From: Cerrena zonata
Lineage: Eukaryota > Basidiomycota > Agaricomycetes > Polyporales > Cerrenaceae
NCBI GenBank assembly: GCA_038087015.1
Contig: JASBNA010000030.1
Span: forward strand, 310,001 to 374,000
Direction of reading: 5' to 3'
DNA length: 64,000 nt
Each line of letters begins with the position of its first letter. Positions within the stretch are counted from its first letter, which is position 1. Made by a program: the position numbers and the translations under genes. A model generated the notes under the pieces. That model saw only the letters and a list, made by a program, of their open reading frames with translations. It was not told where the DNA came from and searched no databases. Shown here in pieces: positions 36,193-47,634 of the stretch.

Positions 36193-38310
36193 TTATTTTT
36201 GATAACTCCGGGCATGCAAGAAGCTTGAGACGAATAGTTTAGTCTATGTTACTAAGAACGCTAGTACACAGTGTGAGTTACCCTGTGTTAGTCGTCTATC
36301 TAGTTCAGAGTTACAGTGACCGTATGATCTCGTTCTCTGCTTATTGAACCCAGTTGTGACGGCTGCAGTAAGCATCCCACCGTTCCTCGACCGGGACTGT
36401 TTACTACGCTGCCGCCACCTGAGCCAATGGTACTGGCGCAACTTTGGAAGATTCGATTTCAGTGAATAAATGCGCCGAGGTATCAGCTAGTGCACACTCT
36501 ATACGAAACAAATATTGTTTCAGCAGGAAACTAAGAGCCAACAATTCCAGCAAGACCGCTCAATCAGAATGGGGGATAAATTTCTCTGACATATGTGATA
36601 CGATCTAGGTGCATAGGCATTGGGAGTTTGTACATTGTACTCTGAGTGGCTAGCTAAACTATCAACCTCTCACCATTGGTAGGGAGACCGTTGGAAGATG
36701 AGTAACGTCTCACATTGAACAACAACGGAGAATGATCTGGACACTTGATGACAGTGGGGCAGAGGCATATATTTGACCTACATGGGAATTTTGATAGTAT
36801 GATCTAGATGAATAAAGGACTATGAGTTTCCTTACCATATTAAACAGAGCTTGATATACATACCTGTGTACGAAAAACAGTGTATATACAATAGAGAGAG
36901 AGCGATCTCACGAAGAGATGCAAAGGGTTCCAAAAATTATGTGGTGCAGCAGACCTGGAGTAGTCTGAATCGAGTTACGCTCCGTACACAATGCCCGACC
37001 GCGAAAGCCAGCAATGTGTCACGAATGAGCGCGCCGCGAAGTGCACTGAAGGATGCGGAAATAAAGCTACAAAATCCTTCGCCATAGTGAACTCTCCTCG
37101 TACGCCATATGGATCTCGGGAACTCTGGAAAACGGTCACAGGAACGCGACGGTCTCAGAACCATGGGTCAGCTCTGGTCGAGCCCAAGTGACATTTCTTC
37201 GCCTTCGAGGCGGCACATACACGAGGTGTATTTATTCGTGTCGAATGTGACCACGAAACGGAAGCGGACTCCAAAAATCGGGAGGTAGGTTTTAGTCACA
37301 TTTACTGTGTGACAAGGACAGACAACCACAACACAATGTGAATGTGTTGGATGATTTGAAATACTACGCATGACAAGTTTCAGTCACGGTACATCGCACC
37401 ATTCGAAAGAACAGTGGGCTGCTGTTGTGTGAATTCGACAGACAGACAGATTTGGTGTTCAACATCGCGAACGTATACGCATGTACGAGTACATGGAGCG
37501 CCCTGGTAGGTAAACATGGCGGCCAATTGATGAATGTACTGAGCCTGGCCAATGGCCATACATCCGTAAAAACTCAGGGGCCCAAGCATCCCAAGTCAAA
37601 CATCAACCACCATGCCCTGTATTTTAGGGGAAGCACAGAGTCAAAAATCCACATGAAAAAAACTGCTAGAGACCAAACTAGCAGCCGCAAGCAAATGCGA
37701 ATGGCGCCGATAGAGAGAAGAAAAGCGATGAAAATTGCAACGATAAAAACGCACCCGATTCCCACAACGATTTCCAAGCTCACAACCCAAGCCCTCCCCT
37801 ATACAAAGGATCTTCAGGCATAATGGGAAGCTCGCGCTTGTCTGGTACGCTGCTCAGCCTGTTAGGGCCGGACCCTGCTAGAGTCGATCGAGGGAGTAGA
37901 AAACTCAGACCTTAGCCCACTCGCAAGAAAGGATAGGTAACATCCTGTGGGGGACGAGTATCGCGGCTTCGGGACTGCTGCACTTGTGAAGTCATGAAGA
38001 AGAAAAAATACAAATCATTCTGAGTGATACAAATACAATTTCGCTAGATGCCGTAGAACGTTCCCAGCACGTGTTGAAGATCAAGCGCTAGAGCTTACCG
38101 TGTCCGTCAATAGACCGTGACAGTACTACTTCAGAATCACCGTCACTGCTTATGAAAAGCAGACTAATTTCTGAGTCTATCAACTACATATCTCTGAGTC
38201 TAATTAATTATGATACGCCATGGAAAACGTATCAAACTAACTAATAAACCCTATACTCTACAGAAACCCGTCATAGTCCAATATGATACGGGCTTCGACA
38301 TCTTTTAGAA
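36193..38310. other. Gene-poor region, no confident feature
   Basis: 2.1 kb without a gene I can support. The longest frames (about 37425-37823 plus and 37574-37783 minus) overlap antiparallel and neither shows a family motif. The minus-strand one is strongly hydrophobic but lacks an in-frame ATG. Confidence 0.4.
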
Positions 38311-40661
38311 ATGCCAATCGACATTATTTGTGAGGTATGTTCGGGACTGCTCGACTGCTACTCCTTCATACTGAGGTATCATGTTCCAGGTACTCTACTG
38401 GTTACGTCCGTTAGATCTCCTGCGTTTGGGACGTGTCAACAAGGCGTGGTGAATGCTACTGATGCATCACCGCTCAGCACATATATGGAAGGCAGCTAGG
38501 ATGAACGTACCAGGTTCCCAGAACCCCTCCCTGGTATGAGCGAACCTGCATTCGCCAATTTATGTTTCGACACTCAATGCCACGTAAGCGACTACAAACT
38601 ACATTCTCACTGGTAATCTTATTTCGCTTCATCAAGATGTGCTCAACGTCGCCGGTACGGGGAGTTGTTTGGGAATTTCGCATGCGGCTTTGTGATCAAT
38701 GTGTACAAACCAAGTAAGTTGTATTGCTTCATCGATATCAACCCAAAATATCAACCTAACCACCCTTAGGACATCATGATCCTCTGCCCTATTGTCTCAG
38801 AATAACCCTAAAAACCTTGGGAACTTATCCCTCACATGTCTGACAACATTAATGGGTCTAGAAGTATGGATATTTTTCCTTCTGTTGTCTTCAGTACTCA
38901 CAAATTTATACTAGGGGTCTTCACGACTGAAGCAAATGATATCCTAGACGCATGGAGTAAGCTAAAAGATGAAAAAGAGAAGGAAACGTTCATCTCGGAT
39001 GCAGAGGATCGAACCTGGGCCGAAAAACTCAAGAACGTGGGTTATGTATATTCATCGCGTACTCGCAAAATGCTGATTTCTTAGAGAGAACATATTGACA
39101 AATGTCGGAAATGGTTTTGTACCTTTGAGGATGAACACAGTCAACAATTAAAAGCTATTAGCAAGCAACGACTATGGGAGTAAGTTTTTTTTGTGACATC
39201 GAGATATCTTTCTTGCTGTGACTTATTTTGTGATTTTAGCATTTATGAAAGGCTAGAACTACTGGGCTACGGAGATGACTTCATGTGGGCAGTAGACTAC
39301 ATGGAACTGTATGGCATCGAAATTGTTAGAGAGCCAGAGCCTCCCACCGGACGAGGTAGGTCATCATTACTTTACATGACATTTCGACCCTTGTTCACAT
39401 ATACATCCCCAAAGGATGGGTCAAAATGTGTCCTCAAGTCACTCAATATCTCAAAGAAGCGATACGTCCCAAGCGGCTAACAGAGGAGTATCGCGCATTC
39501 CTCCAATACTGTCTCCCTTCTCTTCGTACAGCGGTGGCTGCATTTGCACGACTTTACGGCAACGTTTTCCCTCTGCTTGCAAGCTTTGCTAACCTAGGCG
39601 AAATCAGAAAACACCTAGATCCTATGAGCAAAGACGATATCGACCTTAAGTTCGGCTCGTTTAAACCTCTACTACCCAAGCTGCTTGCTCGTTGGGAGAG
39701 GAACGTCGCAAAAAGGCTCGGTAAGTATGTGAGAGATCGTTCTTGGTCCATTAACATTCCCGCCAATGTTCAGCCTGGGGACCTGGTCATAACCTATACT
39801 CTGTGCTGTGACAGTTGCGAACAGTTCATTCCGAGCACTGGTGTAAGACCTGCTATTCACGACTGTGCTCCTGGCCTCGAGCGGCATCAGCGGAAGCTCT
39901 CAGAATGCGACGATATCTACGTGAAGGTACTCAGTCAGTTGGGTGCCCAATCGTGGCATCCTGAAAGCTACTCTAACTTAATAGGATATGCTCAGTCGGT
40001 TCTAGTGGGGTGTAATAAGGGTGACTTGGCGACCGTGCAGGAACTCGACGAGCTTGATCCTAGGCTTAGTTGCAAAATCTGCTGTGATAGCTCGGGTCTA
40101 CGAAAGATTTTTCATTGGAGAGAGGCTGTAAGTTAACACACTGCGTCCACTTGCGTTTATATCTACTCACCCTTTCCCGCCCTTGCTTTCCACATTGTTC
40201 ATGCGACAATGTCGCATGGTGGTCATAAAGGTTTTTGGGGTCGTCATGTACTTCCTGTCGTATGGGAAGTGCTTTCGAATCAAGAAGTCCAAAAACTCGC
40301 CCCTCTCGACCGAGCAGCTAGCGAATATGCAATTTCCCAAGAGAACAATCAACCGACTTGGTGGTGTCGCCGTTGTGAGAAACATAGTCTTCCTCGAGAC
40401 GACATTATTTCGCACGTGAAGGATGAGTTAGTGATTCTATCGTTCTCCAGTTGTATATGTATAACATTCCTCCCTTCCTTTAGACACGCCATAGAAAACC
40501 CTGATGACAACGACTACTTCCCAGATCCTGATCAACCGATAAAGACTGTAGGTACCGTGGCTGTGGTCTCGGATACCTACAAGGCAGATCCAACAACACT
40601 TCCTGCGACTATTCAAGAATTGTTCAAGAGTGGACGAGCTGCTTACCAAAGTGATCTATGA
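38311..40661 (+). pseudogene. Large basidiomycete F-box family gene, damaged
   Basis: The 5' exons encode an F-box: LLEMPIDIICE, then after an intron VLYWLRPLDLLRLGRVNKAW. An in-frame TGA follows where Arg is expected, then MLLMHHRSAHIWKAARMN, and the frame shifts before MSEPAFANLCFDTQCH. The next exon holds VVWEFRMRLCDQC. From the ATG at 38836 the frame is mostly open: exons ~38836-39036, 39085-39179, 39240-39355, 39415-40127, ~40209-40426 and 40484-40661, with REHIDKCRKWF, CCDSCEQF, CKICCDSS and WWCRRCEKH. The intron from 40128 has a GTAAGT donor but no AG before the next coding segment. F-box proteins of this family would join SCF ligases. This copy is either a pseudogene or a shorter gene starting at 38836. 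Confidence 0.65.
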
Positions 40662-40797
40662 TTCACACTGCTGCCATTATTTTAGGCTAGTCGCTTAAGT
40701 TTCAACATATCTCTTGTATTGGTCAGTGACTCTAGCAAAGAAAAAGAATTCTAATAAACAACATGATAAATACTGTGAGACAGGGACAACAGATCTC

Positions 40798-43266
40798 TTA
40801 GCCCTCGTAGTGTGCAACCTTCAAAGGCATGTAACCACCCTTCTCCTCTTGTCCCTTTACCACGGGGATAAGAGAAGCGAAGAAGTAGCCATCAACCTCA
40901 AAGTTATCGTGAGGCAAGGCGAAAGTATAGTTCCTAATGAGAGTGTAAAGGATAATCTTCAACTCCAAGAGTGCTGTATTCGCAATGCATTAGTCTATAA
41001 TCCTGACTGACGAAGTGCAGCAACCACTCACCGAGCCGAACGCCGATACAAAGACGAGGACCCTCGCTAAACGTCACAAGGTTAGACCATCCTTGAGTCA
41101 TTTGGTCTTTGGGTGGAAGCGATTTATCACCAAGCCATCGTTCAGGTCGGAAGGTATCGCCATCACCCCACACTGCATTCAAACGGTTCGAGCAAATGAA
41201 AGGAATGACCATGCTCTATAAAGTTGCATGCGTCTCGATTAAATAGAAGCTTAAAGCTTAACAGAATACTTACATCACCCTTCCGAATGTGTAGCTCGGT
41301 GATCTTGGATCCGTCCGGTTTCGTAATTGGGAACTTCAATGGTACGACATCGTCTTGCAACGCCTTTCATAAACGTGAGTGAATAGTTTCCTTCGAAGTA
41401 GAAGTTCACTTACAACCCGTTCTGCATCAGTGACAGGATATACCCGCAATCTGGAAGAGATCTTCAATATATATGAAGGCAAGATCAATTACAGCCATAG
41501 ACGTACGTTTCCTTGATGACCGCATCAAAGTACGGGAACGCCGCCATGGAGGCAAAATCTTTTTCAGTAGGCTCTCTACCGAAGGCAAGGAGTTCCTCGC
41601 GGAGTTTGCTTTGAGTGCGCTGGTCCCGGGCAAGCTATATACCAATGAGTAACGGGTACAAAAGCTTAAACGTCGATCAAACGCACAGCATACAGGCACC
41701 ATGTCTGGATATACAAGCTTCAACAAGATGTAACAGCGGGAGCCAAGGAATTACTTACCGCTGAAGCAGAAGTGCTATCGAACCCGGCCACTCTAAAAAG
41801 GTTCGTTAACATGTATTCTGCGAGTCGATACTCTAAACCTACATGAAGGTCGAAATCTAGATTTAAGGGTTAGCGTGAAGTATACGAGAAATGAGTAACG
41901 CAAACTTACATTGTCTCTAAGACGGTTTCCAGACATCTCTCCTGTACGAACTACAGAGATAAAGTTTGATGATCAGTATGTATTTTGCAAACGAATAACG
42001 TTATTGTGTCAAGGAAAAGCTGTGAAACTTACGAAGCATAGAGAGCAAATCGTTGCCTTTAATCGACGAAGCATTAGCATTCCTCTTGGCGGCCTCGATG
42101 ATCTCCGCGGCGAGAGGTTCAACAACCGCCTTGACGTCACCTTGTGCTTGGATAGCAGGAACAGGGAGATGCGCTATCCAAGGGAGTGCACGAAGGAACG
42201 CGATATGCTTTGGGCTAGTTTAGAACATGTCACACGTATATAGATTAAATTAAACCAACCTTGAATCCATCAGGCTGTATGACAGCATTGGCTTGCTCTC
42301 TCCATTTCCGTCGAATTTCCGGTGAACCATCCTCAATGCAATCGAAGTCGAGGTTGAGGGCCACACGGCCAAACACATCAAGACTAATGAAACTGTCGTC
42401 CAATTAAGTTCCATTCGTGGTTGAGATAGGCACGTACGTTGTCTTTGACACGATGTCATGAATGTCGACGATACCATTGCCTTGATCAATGAGCTGTGAG
42501 ATTTTGTTGGAGCAATGTTCGACAACATCACGGATGATAGGACCCATGAGGTTCACTGCCTCTTGCCTGCAGGCGCGGAAAGTATTAGTATAACGCCACT
42601 ATTCGTGAAGATTGTGTAAGATAGGACTCACGAAAATGCTGGAACTAGTTGCTTGCGCTGAAGCTTGTGTAAATCACCCTCTGACCAAACTGGAATAATG
42701 ACATCAGTGAATGGAAGCAGCCTTGACAAACCAGCACTAGTGACATACCCAAACCTTCGCCAATCAATCGTTTCACGAATGGGCGAGTGTACGTTGACTT
42801 TGTGTAAGCGTAACAGTTGGTCGTGAGCACATGGTGGATGGTAGCTGGGTCTGCGGTAACCAGCTATCGGTGCCTTCAGTACTATGTTCGCGAGAAAAGT
42901 ATATCACATGCCGACGCACCATCTTGCCAGTACCAAGGGGAGCCTTGACCTTGATGCTAGGACCGTAGACATCAAAGAAGCGACCCCAATGTCTTCCGGC
43001 GGGAATGATGGCTGCTTCTTTGAAGTGTCCCCACACTGTGCTGGAGCATGGCTATATTCACGCGGCAGGCATTCTGTGAACACAAGAGCTATTTTTGAAC
43101 ACAAGAGAGAAACACGTACGGGTTCCGGCACGCCCTTGTACGGCTCAGGCTTAGTAAGCCACTTGAGTATAAAGAGTCCAGCAATCGCGACGGGTCCCCA
43201 TACCCAGAGTGGGTACTGGCCCCCCTCGCTGATAGCTGTACTCATCTTGTCGATTATAGTAGGCAT
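40798..43266 (-). CDS. Cytochrome P450 monooxygenase
   Basis: Complete-looking microsomal P450 of about 530-560 aa split into about 14 exons on the minus strand. The ATG at 43266 gives an N-terminal anchor (YPLWVWGPVAIAGLFILKWL). I-helix VAGFDSTSAS, K-helix ETLR (ExxR), PERF region FRPERW and the heme loop FSEGPRLCIG with the Cys ligand are all present, and every splice keeps phase. The helix C region WSEGDLHKLQRK is also visible. The stop is at 40798-40800 after KVAHYEG. The substrate is unknown; an oxidase of the UstYa type and a PDR transporter lie 7-12 kb away. Confidence 0.88.
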
Positions 43267-44099
43267 GTCTCTGAGCAGGCGAGTAATGTGTTGGCAGTAA
43301 TTTGTCAGTGCAAATTTTTATCTTTATATAGGTGCAGCTGCAAATTAACTGACACCACCGACAGCATCCCAGTATCGCTGGCGTTGCGATTGATGTGAAG
43401 AAATAGCATCACCTTTGTGGATGCGCTTCCTGTTAGTGTGCTATCAAGCAGGGTATTCTTCTCCTGCCGGGACCGAAGCTGTTGACCGAAGCAGTCATCC
43501 CGCTTGTCTATACATCCAGAACGAGCAAACTGTCGATCTATCCAGTTGTTCCTGAGGATGACGTGGGACCAATGGAATCGGTATTGATAATATGGCCGTT
43601 CGCAAATACATATTGGAGAAATGCTGACCTTATGCTTACGCCTTGCATCGGGCTCGGAGCAGATAAACTGTATCCCTGCTTGAAAAACGCTCCATTTTTG
43701 TTTGACATTCAAGTTTCCGTGTCAGTGCGATCTTTACCGCGATGATCTACAATGCTGGAGGCACTTGCCATATATGGTGAAACCGCCCATCAGTCCGTAG
43801 CAAAGGAAATAAGCGACGGCCACGAACTTGCCGCGATTATATGTACCGTTCATATCCGGTAGTGATAACGCTTCCAAACGTTGGTTTAGACTGGCATCGT
43901 CGGACACCGCCCATACAACTGCGGAGATCAGACCCTTTTTGTTCCTCACCGCCATTGTCATCTCATGGAAACGATCTGTCTACATATATTCATTTGTCAG
44001 TTCATATGTTCTCAAGGACTCTGAAATGATCTTTCCTCCCACACCTACCGTCAAACTACCGTTCATTCCGATCACCAAACCCCGTTCCCTACCACAGTA
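43267..44099. other. Intergenic, with a possible 75-aa ORF
   Basis: 833 bp between the P450 start and the SET gene stop. A minus-strand ATG frame (43961-43734) encodes 75 aa beginning MTMAVRNKKGLISAV with one possible membrane span (FVAVAYFLCYGLMGGF). No homology is recognised and no intron supports it, so I do not call it a gene. Confidence 0.3.
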
Positions 44100-45377
44100 T
44101 TACGTAGACGCGAACTGCGGGAGGATAGCACCAAGCCCCCGAGGTCCCTGACCCTGCAAAACATCTCTGATCTGGAAATCATCCAGACTCTGGAAAAGTC
44201 GAACCCCACTCCGAGTCTGACTTCTCAAACCCCACCAGTTGGTGTTCTTTGGATCTTTAGCAACATCACCCCACCCTGCGTCGTGCCCAACCCCAATCTT
44301 GGATAGTTTGGCAGCCTTTTCCGCCCACATCCTAGCTTTCTCCTCGTCCTCTAAAGCACAGTAAGCCTTCACAATTCTTTCGAACCAGACGGGCCAGGTA
44401 TCTCCGTCGTAGAAACGCTCCTCATCGCATATACTGATCATGAATCGGCATTGAACGAGAATCTTATCATCAGGTAATGTTGGATTTTTGATCCACTGTA
44501 GCAGAGCAGAGTCGTCTCCACAGCGGTTAGCTTCGCTGGCTGCTTTTAACATGGCCCGTAGACGGTCGCTTAGAGAAGTATCGGATGTACAGGATGGGCA
44601 GATGCACTTGAACTTGTATCTCTCCAGTAGGTACTTCTGGCGCTTTTCTCTAGGCTCGTATATGTCGCTGTATCTGGCGTACACCTGTTCACCCTTTTTG
44701 ATAGGCCAAGTCGCTCTGAATTCAAGCGCAAACGCTTCGAGACGCCATGACCACATCGCATTCGGTGAACAGCTAGACGCAGTAGACATCAGTATATCAA
44801 AGATCTCTTTCTTAGAGGCTGTCCTTCTTACCTATGGTTCGCACGGGATATATCTTTGCAAACAGCCTGGCATTCAGCATCATAGTCTGACATACCCAAT
44901 CTGAATCCAACAGCGTTGGTATCCATGATTCCAGTGACGTGAGGTCTGGTGTATCCTTTGCAGTTGTGCAGTGCGAAGAACTCTTCACGATTTTTGCCAG
45001 TCAATCGTTCTGCGACCATTCGCTGGAGCTCCCATGGGTGATGAAATGGATAAGGGCTTTGACGCATATGTCCGACCGCTACGATTAGAGGTCTTTCAGC
45101 TACGATGACTTCTCCGATATCGATATCCTGAGCGGCAAACATGCCCATACCGATTCCTCGGATAGGTTTGATTGTATACCTGGGTGGCTGGGGAGTATTC
45201 ACTGGCTGAGGGAACCCTGGTATCGACAGAATTTTGGTTTTTATGCTTTGATGTACAAGACATTCTGTCTGCGGCTCATGTGGTCTCGACGCATCAAAGA
45301 GAGGTAGGGTCGTCTGCAGCATCGGATCTTCGATTGGAGGGACGACTGCATCGTTGTATGGACCTGGCTCGGGATAC

Positions 45378-45382
45378 ACGGA

Positions 45383-45391
<9 letters not shown>
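45378..45391. repeat. Target-site duplication, left copy
   Basis: ACGGATGGGATTTT, identical to 47147-47160. The last Ts merge with the element's poly(T), so the right limit is uncertain by up to four bases. Confidence 0.85.

Positions 45392-45417
<26 letters not shown>
45388..45417 (-). repeat. Poly(A) tail of the LINE
   Basis: Thirty uninterrupted T on the plus strand, A in element sense, directly after the element's 3' UTR and next to the left target-site copy. Confidence 0.9.
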
Positions 45418-45418
<1 letters not shown>

Positions 45419-45538
45419 GAAGAGCCGTAACGACCGTACAGCATCTAACTTGGTTAGATCTATCCGGTCTGGCTGGGGCGACCTCTTTCGAGGTCGCCTT
45501 TCCCCTCCAAGAGGAAAAATGCATTACGCACGCCCACC

Positions 45539-47146
45539 TTACGGTGGGCAGTGTGGGACTCTGGGCACCCCCCGTAGCCGGTGTTGGCCGGCCACTATGT
45601 GGGGGGGCCCCCTACCCACTAAAACCTCGGGTTCCCGAATCCAGTCGTTCGGGAGGTCTTGTTCATTTTGTAATACCCCGGACCACGTTTTGAGTACGAT
45701 ATCGGGGTCCAGGGCTTTCTTCGCGAATTTGGCTGGGTTTGCCATTGCTCGGTCTAGTGTAAGTCTGTTGTTTATCATGTTGTACCAACGGTTTGTGATT
45801 TCGGTTGTGCTGTGGCTGAAGTTCTCTTCGGGTGAGTGTCTTATTCTGCGTTCGTTTCTGAGTTTCCATATGAGGTAGGCTGATTCTGTCATCAGGATCA
45901 TGTACAACCTCTGGCGTCCGCTCTTTCCTTTGGGTTTCTTTTTTCTTGGGTCTCGTGCGAGATGTAGTGTGTTTTGGTCGTCGTCTTCGCTTGTGCCTGT
46001 TTTCTTGTCGATCTGTTTGAAAGGGATGAGTCCGCATCCTATTAGGGTTTCAAGGCTCTGTGTCGGCCATTTTTGGCCCGATTTGGACCATAGGTTCTGC
46101 GCCAGGTCCCATACAGCAGTTTGTCCCTGTTCCTCGCATTCGAAGAGGATATGGGTCATGGTTTCTGGAGTATCACACTTGGGGCAGTTTCGTCGGTCTT
46201 CATAACCCGGTATGTTTTTCCAGTAATTCCCTACTTTATGTGCATTGTGGGTCAGTTTCCATAGGAAATCCCCTATGGTGTGTTCTATGGTTTTGTCCCG
46301 GAGGGACTCCCAGATGTGTGATGGTTTGGGGGTGTGGCCCGTGATCGTTTTGATTCCTATTTGGATTTTTTGTATGTTTTCAATGGTTGTGCGTCTCTGT
46401 TCAGTCTTCCGGCCTTCTCGGATGGCTCCGTATGCTGATGCCTGAGTTATCTGTGCGAGCTCAGCTCCAGTGAGGTTGAAGCTTTCAGGTATGGTTATGT
46501 CTATGGTTTCTATGGGTGTTGAACTCATGCCGTTCTTGGCCAGTTGCTTTGCCGCTTTGTTTTCGTTTGTGAGTTTATTTTTACTGGTCCATCGTAGCGT
46601 TGTGATTGCTGATCGTTTTCTGAGGTGTGCTATTACTGCTCTGATAAGGTCAGCGTTTTCTAAGCCGAACCACCCGTTTGTTTCCCAGTGTGTGAATTCC
46701 GAGGTGAGTGCTTTTACTACATATGAGGACGTGGTTACCACGTGTAGTGGGGCGAATGTGGGGGCACTTTGTGCTATCAGTAGTATGGCTGTTAAATCGG
46801 CTGCCTTCTTTGTCGTGGGTTTGATTCTGACGGATTTGTTTCGATTGTCATCCTCTGATATCCAGATTCCACACCCTGTCCTCGGTTCTTTGTTCCTCTT
46901 TGCTATACTCATGCTGTCAATGAAGACCTCCATGTGTTCTTCTATCACGTTTGCTCCCTTTCGCGGTCGGTAGCCTGGTTTCGTGTTTCTCACTGTTGGG
47001 TCGGTGAAGACTCGGAAAATTCTTGAGACGTCCCCTTGTAGTGTTGTGGTCGGGTTGAAGGTTATCGCTCTCTCCTCTTTCTCTGCTTCTTTGTTTGCCT
47101 TAATCCTTTCCTCGGTGAGTGTCAGGTCATCTTTGGGGTTGCTGGA
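45539..47146 (-). CDS. LINE ORF2 C-terminal fragment, RNase H-like
   Basis: Open frame of about 535 codons reaching the truncated 5' end of the element; its first ATG is well inside. An RNase H-like domain is recognisable from FIDSMSIAKRN, TGCGIWISEDD and WETNGWFGLENADLI, and a zf-RVT-like segment from FLWKLTHNAHKVG and CPKCDTPETMTHILFEC. Compared with active fungal RNase H (TDGS, E, TDSKYV, and D in the last motif), the visible residues are IDSM, AADL, TTSSYV and NKAAKQLA, so most catalytic acids are missing. The frame has no internal stop. The closing region ends in Pro-rich sequence. Confidence 0.75.
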   Translation of the reverse strand, partial: SSNPKDDLTLTEERIKANKEAEKEERAITFNPTTTLQGDVSRIFRVFTDPTVRNTKPGYRPRKGANVIEEHMEVFIDSMSIAKRNKEPRTGCGIWISEDDNRNKSVRIKPTTKKAADLTAILLIAQSAPTFAPLHVVTTSSYVVKALTSEFTHWETNGWFGLENADLIRAVIAHLRKRSAITTLRWTSKNKLTNENKAAKQLAKNGMSSTPIETIDITIPESFNLTGAELAQITQASAYGAIREGRKTEQRRTTIENIQKIQIGIKTITGHTPKPSHIWESLRDKTIEHTIGDFLWKLTHNAHKVGNYWKNIPGYEDRRNCPKCDTPETMTHILFECEEQGQTAVWDLAQNLWSKSGQKWPTQSLETLIGCGLIPFKQIDKKTGTSEDDDQNTLHLARDPRKKKPKGKSGRQRLYMILMTESAYLIWKLRNERRIRHSPEENFSHSTTEITNRWYNMINNRLTLDRAMANPAKFAKKALDPDIVLKTWSGVLQNEQDLPNDWIREPEVLVGRGPPHIVAGQHRLRGVPRVPHCPP

Positions 47147-47160
47147 ACGGATGGGATTTT
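47147..47160. repeat. Target-site duplication, right copy
   Basis: ACGGATGGGATTTT, identical to the copy at 45378-45391. It lies inside the MKRGFL exon of the SET gene. Confidence 0.85.
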
Positions 47161-47244
47161 GATTGTGGTATGTTGTGGTCCGTTCGTGCTCGGGGTTTCT
47201 TCAAGCTCTCCGAGTTGCTGCCCTCTCAGAAACCCACGCTTCAT

Positions 47245-47634
47245 TGTAACGATGCGCCCGTAGCTCGGTGCTATAGAAATAGTCGGTTATTTACGGCGTA
47301 GAAAGTAATGATGAGTTGAATGTAACTGAATCATAATGACTCGTAAGTTCTTCCGTTCACACGATCCTCTTAACCGAACAGTGACGTACGTTGAACTTCA
47401 AGGACTTCCTAATATGGAATGATCACCTTGTTTCTCACGCGAGAACAAGCGCTTACACTGCATCGATATACTGCCAGGTTCAAGTTGCACCCATAGTAGA
47501 AAAAGAAGGAGCGACTTCCTTCCTGTATGTCTATAAAGGTGACTATATAAGGATAAGTAATGCTTCAGTATAAACTATCGACATTGTCCTTCAGGAAACA
47601 AAACGAATTCGAACTTCTCGAGTCATTCCACAAA
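47245..47634. other. Intergenic, SET gene promoter and PDR transporter 3' end
   Basis: 390 bp. No gene is seen; a plus-strand frame that starts here runs antisense to the end of the transporter and is a shadow. Confidence 0.5.

Larger units (their letters stand above)
45388..47146 (-). mobile_element. 5'-truncated LINE (non-LTR retrotransposon) with poly(A)
   Basis: About 1.76 kb element on the minus strand. It carries the C-terminal part of an ORF2-type protein (RNase H-like domain, then a zinc-finger of the reverse-transcriptase-associated type), ~120 bp of 3' UTR and a pure A tail (T on the plus strand). It is flanked by 14-bp direct repeats, so it entered by target-primed reverse transcription. 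The reverse transcriptase and endonuclease regions are missing, so it was truncated on insertion. The perfect tail and identical flanking repeats point to a recent event. Confidence 0.85.
44100..47244 (-). pseudogene. SET-domain protein gene split by a LINE insertion
   Basis: The 5' end is the ATG at 47244 (MKRGFL, a start I associate with basidiomycete SET proteins) running 47244-47147. The retroelement then intervenes, and coding resumes in the same frame at 45377 (YPEPGPYND). The rest is 45377-44832 plus 44772-44100, joined at NHSCSPNAMWSW. Without the insert and one duplicate site copy the length is divisible by three, 438 aa. SET motifs: RGIGMGMFAAQDI, NHSCSPN, KKGEQVYARYSDIYEPRE and the post-SET cysteines KCICPSC. 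As it stands, reading from the ATG into the element meets a stop within about 12 codons. A truncated protein from a downstream ATG would lack only the N-terminus. Confidence 0.8.

Noticed and set aside
37574..37783. Hydrophobic 69-codon minus-strand ORF that looks like a small membrane protein
   Set aside because: It starts at GTG with an in-frame stop shortly upstream, and no intron joins it to an ATG.
37425..37823. 132-codon plus-strand ORF
   Set aside because: It opposes a hydrophobic minus-strand frame of similar size. Neither has motifs, introns or a good ATG context.
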